NCBI GenBank assembly: GCA_907163375.1
Contig: CAJQUW010008675.1
Location: 1-64,000 of the forward strand
DNA length: 64,000 nt
Direction: 5' to 3'
Source: Prostheceraeus crozeri
Taxonomy: Eukaryota; Platyhelminthes; Polycladida; Euryleptidae
A model generated the notes under the pieces. That model was not told where the DNA came from and did not search any database. It saw only the letters and a program-made list of their open reading frames with translations. Of this stretch, positions 13,001 to 25,800 are shown in pieces (positions within the stretch are counted from its first letter, which is position 1; every line of letters begins with the position of its first letter). Made by a program: the position numbers and the translations under genes.

Positions 13001-13836
13001 GAATTACCAAAATTGTTGATTTTTGGTAGAAGTATGCTGTATTTTTGAAATAGCTTTACTTTATATTAGATGAAAGTACGGTATTTAACAAAGTTGCGAA
13101 TTCAGAATACTTATAATCTTACATAAGTCAAATCTGTTGAGATTTGATAAAACTTATAATCTATTGGAAATTGCAACCATGCCTCTGCCATCTTTTCATG
13201 AAGTGGGCAAATTTCATCAGCGATTAGTATCTGAGCATTTTATTAACGTTTCTTCATGCTTTCACAAACATCTGTGCATGAACTATTTTCAATGATACTG
13301 TAAATTGTGTTCTTTGGGACGAATTAGGGACTATATATGAGTCTTTTTCTTTCTAATAATATATAAATCAAGTCCGGCTGGTCTCCTTTCACTCTTGAAT
13401 TTTCTCCTCTACAGTATTTCAAATGGCTGTTTCATGTTTCATAATTCCATTTTCCTTCTACAAGCGTTGTAGCATTGGGTCGAATGTAGGAACCGCAATT
13501 TTTCTCTGTTAATTTCGAATATCATCATGATATTATGCTAGTTGCTCATTGTTTTCCCCTCCTTTTGTATAGAGTTTCTGCATTGATTGACATGTTAAGA
13601 ATGGGCGACACTTGGCTATCGTATTCTGGGATTTCTTGTTGGAATGGATTTCTTCAGAAGAATCCTTTTAAACCAGTTTTTCATAATCTCTTTACTCTTT
13701 ACAGAATATTTATGAAAACTGTTGCAATCTTGAGCGCAGTATTTACTTTACCACTTTCACATTTGTAACAAAGTAACTGATAAACATGAATGTTGGACTC
13801 TGATGTACGCAAAAATTTTGAATTTTGCTTGACTGA
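10020..13836. other. No gene recognised; small local repeats only
   Basis: About 3.8 kb of AT-rich DNA with random-looking ORFs. A direct repeat of AAGTATCTT.TCATTCACCTGA lies at 12605-12655. A short hairpin, AACAGCTAGC with its complement GCTAGCTGTT, lies at 12798-12848. Neither marks a known element. Confidence 0.4.
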
Positions 13837-13980
13837 CAGTCCAGGTGTTATATATCTAGGAGTCCATGATTTACAAGTAGTTGTACATATTTCTATTTTC
13901 AACTTCTTGCATAGTAATGGTTATTGTAAAGTCACAAATGTGATAAATCATGGACTCCTAGATATATAACACCTGGACTG
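13837..13980. repeat. Hairpin with perfect 37-nt arms
   Basis: The arms 13837-13873 and 13944-13980 are exact reverse complements across a 70-base loop. They start CAGTCCAGGTGTTA and include TATATCTAGGAGTCCATG. The right arm doubles as the outer left end of the TIR element that follows. The motif TATCTAGGAGTCCATG returns at 19356. Confidence 0.75.
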
Positions 13981-14083
13981 AAAGCTGAAATTCACTTATA
14001 CACTAGACGGCCGGCTTGACTCAATAGCTAGTTGTCGATGGTGGAAAGCAATTAATCAAGTGAAAACGAAGTGTCTACATCTG

Positions 14084-15061
14084 TACACTGTAAACCGCTG
14101 GATACGAAAATTACATACAATTTGAAATTAACATCTGATACGAGATTCTCGTATGCTTAAAGAGATCTGGAATGTTTTTCATACGAATTCTCACTTCCTT
14201 TCGTATGTGATTGGTATGTAGCGATACGAACTATTCCATCTGTGATTGGCTGTTTTACGCTGAAATACGAGTTGTTGGTATGTCTTATATACAAGACCCG
14301 ATGCAAATTCGTCCTCATTGATGTGTGTTTAGTATGAAGAGCTGTAAGTCACATGGTAAAAAATAAGTTATATTACATACTACTGTCAAATATCTTTTTT
14401 CCAGTAATACCAGTCGTGCATATTTTTTTGTGAAATATTGTGTGCTATTTAACTAGATTAGATTTATAGTGAAATTAAGGCTGCGTGTCATATTTGCTAC
14501 TTGTCTTATGGCATTCAGAAGACTCATAATTAGCTCATTTCTATGTATTAAGTTGATAAACATATATTTAAATAATACGATAACTATTGAGCAACCATGT
14601 TGACTTATATATCTCAAGCGTAACTATTTTTGCGTTCATGAGTTATAATGTTTTTTTTCGGATTGATAATATGCTTGGTTCCAAATTACATAATGCATAA
14701 TTGTTGATGGTTAAATACTTATTGATTATTTATGAAATGCCTTAGACTTACATGTATTAAAATCGAATTCAGTATTGTAAATTTGAATATTAAATGTCAT
14801 TATCTTACTACTTACAAAACAGTAGTAACATTAGTGTGATCTTTATTGACAAAAGGCCTTAAATCAACATATATTAGAAATCATTGATGCTTTCCTTTGA
14901 CATTTTGCTGATATATCTTTAGTATGTAAAGCAGACCACATTTGAAAGAGCATACGAAAAGCATACAAATATATACCAAGAGAATACATAAATGTATCAA
15001 AAAATATTTTGGTATGCATCCTTCGTATGTGATTGGTAGGTATTGAGCGATTTACAGTGTA
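14084..15061. mobile_element. 1-kb non-autonomous TIR element family T, copy 2
   Basis: Starts TACACTGTAAACCGCTGGATA and ends GAGCGATTTACAGTGTA, aligning with copy 1 for its full length at clear but imperfect identity. It lies inside the left TIR of the 13968-17443 element. Comparison with the uninterrupted right TIR (GAAGTGCCTATAAAAAATA on the complement) puts the insertion at a TA dinucleotide, with six extra bases (CATCTG) at the left junction. A TA target suggests a Tc1/mariner-type or similar transposase. Confidence 0.8.
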
Positions 15062-16689
15062 TAAAAAATAAGCTGAAGTTTCTGGAAATCGGGAGAACAT
15101 GGGATTGCAACTAACGTTATCACTGAATATGGAATATTGACTATATCAAATCAAACAATGGTTTGACAGCTCAAACTGAGCAAACTTGTGGTCTATAGAA
15201 ATGTTTCAGGTACAACAGCTAAAAAGTCCACATCGGTCATCTAAACGTGGTACAATTGGGTGTGGAAATAATTCGAAAACGCCGATTCAAATGAATAGAG
15301 GTCTATGAGTCTCAATGAGAAATCAATGACTGTGATACGATAAAAAGGCATTCCATCCACGATTTGGCGAAATTTTTGTATGCAAAAATTAACTTATATA
15401 CTTTATTACTAATCAGATATTCCAAATATAAAGACATATTTGATCATTCACTATTTCAGTAATCGTCGACAATGTAACTTTGCAAAATTGAACAATTGTG
15501 ACATTGTTCCTGATTCAGAAATTTTCGCATTTTGATACTTTACAATAAATGTCAGATATCCGTTTAAATCAAAGAATTCACTTGGTCATGAGGCTAGGTT
15601 GCAAATATGCCCGAGAAATGATGAGATTTTTCCCGATTAGATCAGATGTTTGGGTGCTTGAACTTTTTAATCGAGCAAGTTTAACTGTTGAGAAAAGTAA
15701 AATTTGAAGCTTCAAAGATGATGGTAATTGAGCAGATTACTACGTGTATAGCCCTTATCCTGCAACTTATTGTAAGATCCGCTACTATTGTCATTTCAGT
15801 TTACGAGTTGTGCATCTCATAAAGCGAATCAAATAAAAATCTCCGAGAGATAACAGTACCAAACCATGATGCCGTCATACTTCTCTTGTAGATATATATA
15901 AAAATAAAATATAAAAAAATATATATAAAGAGGCAATTCTTTTGTGAAGTAAATTAGCCAAAGAACCTGATCAATCATTTGTGGAATATACGAGAGGCGT
16001 GAATGTCCCTTTCTCTACTTCCTAAATTCTCTCTTCCTTTTGCCGCATCTTTTCAATCTAGTGTTCTTTATAAAATGTTACAGGGAGGATTTGTTATTCT
16101 TACATAAATAAATGACGTCCCATTCTCCCCAACAGCCCTCTTGCAGTGCTATCTAATCTCGCCTGGTCGTCAGTATTACTAACTTTCATGAAGTCATATG
16201 ATTCAATTGGTAATAATTTAGGCTCAATGCGAACATATTCACATACTTCACTCAAAAAAAAGACTCTCCGTGTCAAAAATGATATTGTGGCGAAGATTGA
16301 CAAAACTGCCAATTTTGCAGACAAGAAAATGATTTAAATCTTTTTTCTCACAACAAACACAATTCGTCGAAAGATAACCGGCCAGTTGTAGCGCAATTTG
16401 ATCGCATCTTGGAATTCCTTTTTGTTTAGAGAATATCCCAATGTTTCTATGGGTAATGATGTTACTCATGAGCTAGAGACTTTCTCTTTTGCAAAAGTCA
16501 ATGCCTTCTTCATCTCATCGGCATCAAGATTCATGATATAGTGATCTATTATTCATTGAAAAAAGTTTCTTCTTCTCTTTTCACATGTGCGATGTACCTC
16601 TTATTTCCGTTCTGTCAAGTCGATCTATCAGCAGATTGCTTTCCTGGTCATAAATTACACTTGTCAAATATTCTGTAATTTCACCTTAG

Positions 16690-17090
16690 ACTCGCGTTTT
16701 GAAGTTATATAAAGAAAAGCATTTCCCAGACCTCCATACCTGCATTTCTGAAGGGATGAATTTCTGACGTAAAACTTCTTCCAACCTCTGAAAGTCATTA
16801 CTGATGTTATCAACTGTCTGTTGCATAAAGGTCCTCCTGTGACAGAGATCTTTTGTGCATTCTGAAAAGCAGATTGTGGATCTTCAGACGCTATATCACT
16901 AAGATATTCAATGTCTTTTATCCATATCTCGATCTTCGAATCAACATATGAGGATTAAAATTCATCACTTCCTATCACTGCACCTTTCATTCTAATCGTC
17001 ATACATTCATTAGATGTTCCAGGAAGTGTTTTTGCTTTTGTAAATGCATCGGCATTTTTTCCAATCAAAATGGGAAGGTGTCTGTCCTGC
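16690..17090 (-). pseudogene. Reverse-transcriptase-like fragment
   Basis: On the minus strand, running downward from 17060, one frame reads MKGAVIGSDEF, then a stop, then SSYVDSKIEIWIKDIEYLS followed by DIASEDPQSAF. An IGS...YV..K...W..DIE.LS.IA..EPQ.A pattern is common in a class of invertebrate retroelement RT proteins just after the palm domain. The catalytic YADD region would lie upstream and is not seen. The frame breaks after 16920. The clade is not assigned, and the call rests on remembered family pattern. Confidence 0.4.
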
Positions 17091-17446
17091 CTTTGATAAA
17101 TTAAACCAACCGTGGTTATTTTATAAGTGTTACTAGTTAGTATTTCGCATTTTCACTGTCCAAAAAGAATATAGCAGTAAAAAGATTTCCACTAAAAAGC
17201 GATGACAGTAGTCAAGTTCATTTTAATTCATTTGCCTGATTTGATATAGTCAATATTTCATATTCAGTGATAACGATGTTAAGTTAGTTGCAACCCCATG
17301 TTCTCCCGATTTCCAGAAATTTCAGCATATTTTTTATAGGCACTTCGTTTTCACTTGATTAATTGCTTTCCACCATCGACAGCTATTGAGTCAAGCCGGC
17401 CGACTACTGTATAAGTGAATTTCAGCTTTGAGTCCAGGTGTTACGT

Positions 17447-17598
17447 AATATTATTACACTGACTTCGACGTATTACACGGTCAGAATCTACGAATATGAT
17501 GCTACGGTATTCTCCGAGCCGAAGGCGAGGAGAATACCATTGCATCATATGAGTAGATTTGAGCTGTGTGATACATAGAAGTCAGTGTAATAATACTA
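17447..17598. mobile_element. Hairpin MITE of about 152 bp
   Basis: Almost fully self-complementary. AATATTATTACACTGACTTC at the left is mirrored by GAAGTCAGTGTAATAATAC at the right, and GGTATTCTCC is mirrored by GGAGAATACC in the middle around a short loop. It lies directly against the right end of the 13968-17443 element. Confidence 0.75.
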
Positions 17599-17726
17599 TG
17601 TGTTCGCTGAATGATATCTCATGACTCCTTGGATATATTTCATATTTGAATTCATGAATTTTGAAACAGCTTAATTATCTAAGCAAGCATTCCTTTCTTC
17701 ACTTTTGACTAATCAATGACATAGGA

Positions 17727-18969
17727 ATGACGTCGAGATTTGTAAACATGTCAGAGGAAGAAGTTAATTCTGATATCGATAATAGAATACCAAAAAGTAC
17801 TTGGAATAAGATGAGATGGGCATTCAAGCTATTTGTCACCTGGCATGACCACTGGAAAATAAGAATTGACGATAATGTTTTGAAAGTATATAAAAATGTG
17901 AAATAATTTACACCAAACGATCTCAATCACTGTTTGAAGTACTTCTTCGCTGAGGTCAGAAAGGTTGATGGAGATATGTAACCTCCAGAATCGTTGAAAG
18001 GCATTGGTGCGATGCTACAGCTATATTTCAATACAGAAATGAAATGAAAATTTCTATTTTTACGGGACATTGATTTCAAAAGTGCTCGTGATTCCCTTGA
18101 TGCTCAGATGAAAAAATCAGCTCAACGCGTAACGTAAAACCAAAGAAAAGAGCATTGCCATTTGATCTAGAACAAGAGAACGAATTGTGGGAAAATGGTA
18201 GTTTTTGGAATTTCAAATCCAGATCAGCTAATCCACACACTTATTTATCATTTTGGAGTTCATTTGAGCCTTAGAGCGGCTAAAGAACATCATGATATGG
18301 AATTTGGAGACGAATCTCAATTAATTCTTTGTAAAGACAGTGATGATAAAGAATATTTGAAATACGTTGAAAGAATGTCAAAAAACAAGCGTTATGGATT
18401 AAAATGTGCCAGAATGGACCCAAATGGTAGAGACTCGAGTTTATCAGAACACGGACAACCCAGATCGATGTGTGATCAAATTATATAAAGAGTACATTCG
18501 ACATAGACCAGATGGTGCGTGCAAAGCATTTTATCTGACGCCCTTACAGAAACATCAAATAAAAGGAGCTGTTTGGTACAAACGCTGCCCAATGGGGATT
18601 CATAAAATTGAAAATACCACTAAAACGTTGATGAAAAATATTGCAAAAGACGGCGAATTCTTTACGAACACTTCTTTACGACGCACTGCTAAGACTCGAC
18701 TTGTACAAGGCGGCCTATCCAAGGAGGTTGCAGCACTCAAAACAGGTCGAATCAATGAAAAAGCAGATAGTGCCTACATTCATGCCGAGGTATTCGAGAA
18801 AGATATGTCGAAAGTGCTGCATGGATCATATGAAGCTACAACAAACAATGTTGTATCTACAAACAACACAAACACACGAGAAAACAAGTCTATCAATTTT
18901 TATGGATGTACTTTAACAATTGCACTTTATGATGTGTTACTCTATTATTTGTATTGGGTTGGAAACTAA
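17727..18969 (+). pseudogene. Crypton-type tyrosine recombinase (DUF3504/KIAA1958-like), broken
   Basis: Cryptons move as circles using a tyrosine recombinase (YR). From the ATG at 17727 one frame runs IPKSTWNKMRWAFK, then through stops at 17904 (TAA), 17979 (TAA) and one TGA near 18048. A shifted frame from 18195 gives FGISNPDQLIHTLIYHFG and LSLRAAKEHHD, the first catalytic arginine region. A further shift near 18425 opens the ORF to 18969 with CKAFYLTPL, FTNTSLRRTAKTRL (the H-x-x-R box with threonine in the usual histidine place) and DSAYI (candidate nucleophile tyrosine). Order and spacing fit DUF3504 proteins. At least three stops and two frameshifts, plus the altered box, imply an inactive copy. 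The last 50 residues are unassigned. Confidence 0.8.
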
Positions 18970-19221
18970 GCTCAGGCTCATCTCGTAATTATTAATAATT
19001 TATTAGTTATCTGTAAGAGTGTATTAGTGGTTTAGAAGTCTAAGACAAATCCGTCTTCAATCTTTTGAATCTGGCACATCTTCTAGCTCTCATGGAGCAT
19101 TTAAGAGCTAATTCTTTTCGCTTCGGTGAGTCAGAACTTAGTTTTCAATCATAGTAGGCTACTGTTTCAATCGTTAAAGTGTGTTATAACACATTACAGG
19201 TAATCTACTCCCAGGTAATCT

Positions 19222-19250
19222 GCTGCAGTAGATTACCTGAGAAAGATATT
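19222..19250. repeat. Near-perfect short palindrome
   Basis: CAGGTAATCTGCTGCAGTAGATTACCTG folds on itself with one mismatched pair. An extra half-copy, CAGGTAATCTACTCC, sits directly to its left. Confidence 0.6.
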
Positions 19251-19355
19251 GCAGTTCAAAATATACATGTTGAATATGGATATCTAAGCGTATTTTGCTC
19301 AATTATAATCGACCGCCTAATTGCATTAGGGGCATAGCACATGAGGCGAATACAT

Positions 19356-19371
19356 ATCTAGGAGTCCATGG
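19356..19371. repeat. Outlying copy of the TATCTAGGAGTCCATG motif
   Basis: Identical to a 16-base stretch inside the 13837-13873 hairpin arm. A degenerate inverted copy lies at 17620-17637, so the Crypton gene is bracketed by inverted copies. Confidence 0.5.
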
Positions 19372-19731
19372 ATAAATGCATCATTTCGAAAAGGTTGTTG
19401 CAGATCGCTATGATATATTCTATATTTTTGCTTTTTATCCTATATAGACTAAGCTTGGAGATTCTTATCGATTTGAATGAGCCTTTTCATGACTCCTTCC
19501 TTTCGCGACTAGAATGCACACCTTACTACTTATAAACTTGTTTTCACAAAAACCTCATGACTGCTTACAATTTTCCCATGGACGAATCATGCGATATTAT
19601 CCTCTTGAATGTTTTCATTACCACTCATTACATTCTCATCAAAGAATCATGAATTAAATATCTTCTTATGAGAATGTCATGATCCTGATGATAACTTCAT
19701 GAGCTCTCATAAAAATCTCATGAATCCGCAT

Positions 19732-19810
19732 TTAACCCTCACAGACCTGAGCTTTTTCACACCCTCTGAGACCCGAGGGGCGGTCCAGTGGACCCCTTTA
19801 ACATATTCTT
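19732..19810 (+). repeat. Possible piggyBac-type terminus
   Basis: TTAA at 19732-19735 is followed by CCCTCACAGACC and then by GAGACCCGAGGGGCGGTCC with a nearby inverted GGACC/GGTCC. piggyBac termini often look like this. No matching right end or transposase was found. Confidence 0.3.
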
Positions 19811-21830
19811 AGTTTACCTGCTTAAATCGATATCAAAACATTAGAAAATTGATTTTTAAGTAAAACAATGATGCTTGCGTGTAGCAGGTCGGTATAACGA
19901 ATCCCTTGAGTGACTTTCAGCCTTCTCAGTAAACACGTGCGAAAATATGGTGTTTTTGTAAGTCAACCACATTTAGTACAGCATCATTTGTACTAGGAGG
20001 CGGCTTTACGATATTTTGTGTCACCATAAAGCCTCAGATAGTTGATTTTGATGAAATTGATTTAATTCATGCTGCTAATCCTTTCCATTTGTACAGTTCT
20101 TCAAATTTATCCAAAGCTATCAAAAATAGACCTAAAATGAATCAAAATTGCTGTACTTCTATAACCAAAAACAGCTGTGGAGATCTCAAACTTATCATTA
20201 CTGTTGTGAAAAGTTTGAATAGAGGTTCCACAGGACGAAATGCGTCGGGTTTTTATCATTCATCGGATAGATAAAAATTACTAATAATTTCAAAAGAAAA
20301 GAATTTTTACAGAAAGTGTCATTAACCTGATCATCCGCTGTATGACATTACTGCTCACTACACGAGTGCTAACATAGACCGCATTCCTTTAAAATTTTCT
20401 TAATCGGCACACCGAAGAAATCGATTGTTTTGTCAACAATGATTTACAATAACTTATGCGAGCTTGTGCAATGTTTTCATGTTATTTTTGATACTCATTT
20501 GGAATTTTTATTCTATTATATCTGTCGTAACAAAGGGATTGATTTTTCTTTTAAAACTAAAAATGGCTGTCAAATACCTCCCGTACCAACATACGCCGAA
20601 ATATTTCTAACCCTGCAATTGCATGTACTTGTACATGTAGCTTAATATAAAAATGATGTTCAAAAACAACACATGCATCATAATGTAGAAATATAGGTTG
20701 TCGAACAGTTTGGATTGCTATCTGTCCTTACTTTCTGTATCGCAATATATATTTGACTATTATAACAAATATGCTGTATCCATACATATGGTGGGCTACA
20801 ATGAAGTATATTTCTATTCTGTCGAGAAAGGGACTTCAAACGTCCTTGTAACTACCTGCAAGTACTTTCCTTGCATCTACAGTGACTGCACTTTGACTTA
20901 TGGACCATATTCATTTGCAATTCATGAGTCTGATGTTAGAGACTCCGTGAATTTTCAGTTCCGAGAATTCAATCTCGTCATTGTGACAACAAGTGCATTG
21001 CCCAGACAGGGTGTCCATTTCATACACACTTGTGCGCGTTTGATAATGAATGCTGTGTAAGTTTGCTCATAATTGGATTATACGTCATTCGTCATTGAAC
21101 TGTACTGACAAGTCTAACCGCATCACAGACGCAGATAAATAGTGGCGCTATTTTCAGTTCACGTATCAGAGAGGAAGTAACATGTAGTCACTATTTTGCT
21201 GCGAAAATATTTTTTTTGCAGTGTTTTTTGTTCCTTATCAATGTTTATCAATTATCGTTACTCAACTCTTACCTGGGGATTTATCATTTATTGTGCCTAT
21301 TGGTGTAGATTTTGAGCGTTCAAGAAATCTTTAGATATGAAACTGCGTTCACACATGAGACCTGAGACTCAGGCAATCATCCGATCAAGCGGCAAGATTA
21401 TGATTTCCGTCTTCGATTTCAAACGTCAATCAAAATTATGCTGCGACTAACCCCATGTAGTCTGAACAGTCCTGAGACATACCTGAGACCCACTAACTTC
21501 ATCCGCTGTTGTTTGTGCGGGGTGACCAGGGGGAGGCTCACCACGCTTGATGAGAGATAGCATGAACGGTCCTGAGACAAGCTTCTCTCAAGCGTCTGAG
21601 AGTCTCATTTGAGTAGTTCTGCAGAATTAATAAGTAGCATAAATATTTTAACTAATATAGAAGATTCAGAAGTTTTTGTATCTCTTCATGTAAATTTCTC
21701 TGTATCCTTAGCGTTTCCTTAGAATTGGCATTAAAAGAAAGTTAGTATATCTGCTCGCAAATATGGTGTCTAAATTGGCACTTTAGCATTACCCCTGACG
21801 ATTTTGATAAGTGCTTAAGATTTGTTACTT
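19811..21830. other. No gene recognised
   Basis: AT-rich DNA with random ORFs, including a 120-codon one at 20698-21060 without recognisable domains. Around 21355-21610 the word CCTGAGAC or its close variants occurs about five times in a GC-richer patch, possibly a decayed repeat. Confidence 0.4.
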
Positions 21831-22870
21831 ACAATTATGAAATAGGTTTTAATGATAGAATATATTTACAAGTAGCTGGAGTCCCAATGGGAGCTTACTA
21901 TACTCCACCGTTGCTGTGATTTATGAGGTATTTCGAAAACATTGCGCTTGCTACTCTTTAGAAGAAAACTATTTACCCTAAAATGTATAAGCGATACATC
22001 GATGATGTAATCATGTGACCGTTCCTTAGAGATAGCAGTACATTTAATACCATTTTGAATGCTTTTAGGCGAAATTATGTTTAACAAAACGTATTAGTTT
22101 CACATTAGAAATTCCTCACAAAAAAATTACTCAATTTCCTAGACAACGAGTGTCTGGGATCGAAAATGATAAAATGAGAATTACAACACATTTTACTGAG
22201 AAGGTATGTTCAAGACAACTGTTGCTAAATACAACCCAGCTGGGTTCCGAACCATGTTAAAAGAAATTTTATAAGTAATTCGATTAATACAGCTAAAATT
22301 AGATGCAGGTCAGAAGCTGATAAAATTGAAGCAACAGAAGGGATAAAGGAAAAGTTAAAGAAAAATGGTTATAATGATAAAGACTGCAATCGTAAACATA
22401 AAAATAATCGTAATAAAATAAAACTACAATAAGTAATTTTTTACTTGCAACTTAATGCTTACTTTCGTCAGCGATAGTATGAATAGAAAAATTAACTCTC
22501 TCATAAATAAATATGATCTTAACCTAAAACTTAGTTAACACAAGCAGTAAAATATTCAAGGATGTTTTTCACAATAAAAGTAGGATTTCTAAACATGATG
22601 ATTGTGAAGGTCTATGACTGTCTTACCGTCTGAGTATAATTGTAATGTTAGTAGTGTCGTGTGCGAGTTTGTATGTAAGGATGTAGTGTGATGGGGATTA
22701 TATCGGTAAAACTTATAGAGCCTTCCACTCCACAGGTATTTAGAACATCGGCGGATCATTATTTAATAAAAAAGACGATAAAAGACGTGGTACGCTAAAA
22801 GAGCGTTGATTGTGACAGTGGAGCCTTGTTGACTTTGATGTGGAAATTCTTGAATGCGTGAAGATATTGC
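21831..22870 (+). pseudogene. Second Penelope-like element remnant
   Basis: Separate in sequence from the element at 3.8-6.6 kb. GVPMGAYYTPPLL at about 21876-21915 is the RT motif with the PMG turn, and KRYIDDVIM at 21988-22014 is the catalytic palm motif. After roughly 680 damaged bases the GIY-YIG domain appears as C-D-G-D-YIGKT-YRAFHS (22690-22735). DFDVEILE near 22835 resembles the C-terminal end of that domain. Multiple stops and frameshifts break the frame between motifs. The 5' limit is uncertain because upstream RT motifs are not readable. Confidence 0.65.
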
Positions 22871-25800
22871 GCTGTTGGCAAGACCGTTGTTGAATCGATG
22901 TAGTGAGCTGTCGCAGTCACCTAGAATTCGATTGTTTAATAGTATCACTTTGCCGGAAAACGGAAGAAGAGACGACCTGTCTAATTCCTGTGGTCGCAGT
23001 GGTGGCAGAAGTTCGCACGGCATAGAAGATTTGATGGATTTAACTGTGCTACAGATTAATAAAACGCTTCTCGTTTATAAAGGGTCGATGACCCGCGAAC
23101 CGTCTCGAGTCATAAATTTGTACATACATGTATATTGTTTTTAGCCTTCGGCTAACTAAATGGAAGAGCATAGTATTTTAACCGTGTGTATAGCCAAAGT
23201 TGTATGAGTTTCAACTTTTCTGAAGACTTCGTTATAAGTCAATATCCAAACTGGATTGTGTATTCGACGCTTATTCATTTCATGCACATATACGCCGGAA
23301 TAATATTTTGTTGTCATGTGTTTGTGTTAACACAAACACATGAACACGAATATTATATGTTGTTGTTATTATTATTTATATTAGTTGGTAATGCACAAGT
23401 CAATTCAGCTCAGTCAGAGCATGTCCCGTAGGAAGACTGAATTGCATCTCAGATGCCATTGAGCGGGATGCATTATTTTGGGCATGCATTGGAGGGGGAT
23501 GCAGTCCAAGATAAATAAGGATTCTACAGATGCAGCTATGTGGCGAGATGCATGCCGTAAAATAATGCATCCGGAATAGCATTCTGGGATGAAGTGTGCA
23601 CGTCAGACATATCATGCCCAAAAATATTGCAATCCAAATACAGTAAGTCCAACTTCTACATTGTTGACACTTACCTACTGGTGGCATTTGCATATTTGCC
23701 GAAAAATCAAAAGTATCTATTATTCCAATCAGCAGGATATTTTAACAGGAAATGTTATAAAGTTTGTTACAAAAGTTGCCGATTATAACCTTTCGTGGAA
23801 GAGTATCAGTCCCTAGCTTAATATCGACTAACTCTTGCTCACTTCTTCGGCTGACACTGCCCGGAAATTTCACGGAACCCATTGCTTGAAATGAAGGAAA
23901 TTGAACATAACAATCAAAATCATCCGACGAGTAAGCTAGCGAGAAAATGTATTTCACTTTTTCGAGTATTACATGTACCCTGCCCATGTGTCTGTGATTA
24001 ACATCTACTCCCAATTCAGATCATGCTTGGAAATTTCTGTCTCCTCACCAAATAAACCTGCAGGCCTCCCATTTTCTACAAATGGTTCCGATTGGCCATT
24101 CATTGTTCTGGCTTTAACCAGAAGAAGTACATGGAAGCATGTGCTTCACATAATCAGCCAAGTTTTCCGAGAGCTGGAAATTGATAGGTGTTCAATCCGT
24201 GACATTTCCGACATGTGATTGAATTCCAAAACCTATCATGTACTTCATTAAAGGCGAGACAAATTGTGTGTGAAAATTTTTTCACCTAATGATGTCATAG
24301 CATGTATCGAGATGAATGTATTTTGTGGTTAGTCATTGATGAATCAGAAAATGCTATAATCTTCAGGTTTATAAATCATCGAGCTCAAATTAATGCAGTG
24401 GGCTCTATTAGTATTTTTCGAAATAATGTCGAGTGTTTTGCAGCACTCCTATTATAAGTAACATTCAATAGATTTCTCACTCTATCTCAAAATCATAACA
24501 ACTGCTCTTAATCTACTCCCTCTACTTCCTGTCTCATCATTTACTAGTCCTCCTTTTCTTAGTATTACACTCTCATCATATGGAGTAACACTAACTGCAT
24601 TCTAATCTAACTAATTGACCTAAGCAAAACCTACATGGAAGCGCTAATAAGACCTAAACTAATTTTCTTAGATTTTCTATGCAATTCGTTCCAGCTATAA
24701 TGAAAAATTGAAATCACAACAGAATTCAATAGACTTCATTCGCACCGAGTTGACCATTCCAATGCATGTTTGACTACTTGTGCCGGATCTCACTCAACAT
24801 TATCCTAGATACTCTTTCTAAAAAATACCAAACATGCTACACTCATTCCTCAAAAGCATTGTGTTAGGCCTGCCCTATAACCTAGCCCTACGATGAACAC
24901 TCTGGTTAGCTTTGGCGAAGCCATTCTCTTCATCATTTAGTTTTCTATATTCTCTCTGAATATGAGAGCGAGTTTCAGAAACTCCTTACGTAGAACAAAT
25001 AAGCTTAAAAGGCCTAATAAAGATGATTTTTCATACAAATTATCTGAATCACAATGAAGGTCTTAGGAATAAGGAGATCGAAAGTGCGGGAAAATGTTTG
25101 AGAAACTGGGCACATGATATTTTGCATTAAAACTTTTCATTCATGACTGCTTTTATATATAGGTTCACTGTAGGTCAGATTTTTCTATACTTTGGTTGTT
25201 CTGCTAGGCCATTGCGCTTGCTGCTGATACTAATCTAGGACAGCTTTTTTAAAAAAGCACGACATGATTAAGAGGCAACAAAGATCCGCGAACTGGTAGT
25301 GATAATATAGTGTGGTAAGCAAAACCCGTTTTGATGGAAAATCCTGGAGAGAAATGCGGACTATTAAAAGTTCGTGAACGCCTGATCAATATTGAAAGTT
25401 TTGAGATCCATGCCCTAATAGCAGGTACCAATATGCAAATGGCAAAGCAGATGATTGAAACCAAAATGATAGGGAATGGGATAAATGTAAACTTAGTAAA
25501 CAATTTCACTATGCAGGAGTCAGTGCTCATATAAGAGGCTAACAAGTGCTAAACAAGCAACAACGGAAGGTAATGAAAAGACCGAGGCATTCAGTTACGA
25601 ACTAGACCTTGGTGTAATAATAGTGTTTTTGGTATATAAACTTAAGTGGGTTTCATAAAATATTTCACAGCCGCGTAATCCAAAATAAGGAAACTTTATT
25701 TCGCAATTATACAACATACAGCTGAATCAAATAATAAAATTCCTAAAAATCAAACATCATTCGTCAGAAGTTTAATCAGAAAATTCTATCACTTAAAGAT

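Larger units (their letters stand above)
13968..17443. mobile_element. TIR element carrying reverse-transcriptase-like remnants, interrupted by a family T copy
   Basis: The left arm (13968-14080, resuming 15062-15145) and right arm (17237-17443) are inverted repeats of about 200 bases. Shared landmarks are TAACACCTGGACT, GGCCGGCTTGACTCAATAGCT, GGAAATCGGGAGAACATG and GACTATATCAAATCA. A family T transposon (14084-15061) splits the left arm. The interior has no intact gene but holds an RT-like fragment on the minus strand, listed separately. TIRs plus RT would be unusual for a LINE. A DIRS-like origin, or a retroelement caught inside a DNA element, are both possible. Confidence 0.65.

Noticed and set aside
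20698..21060. 120-codon ORF as a gene
   Set aside because: No domain, no splice or transcript signals, and composition like the surrounding AT-rich DNA.
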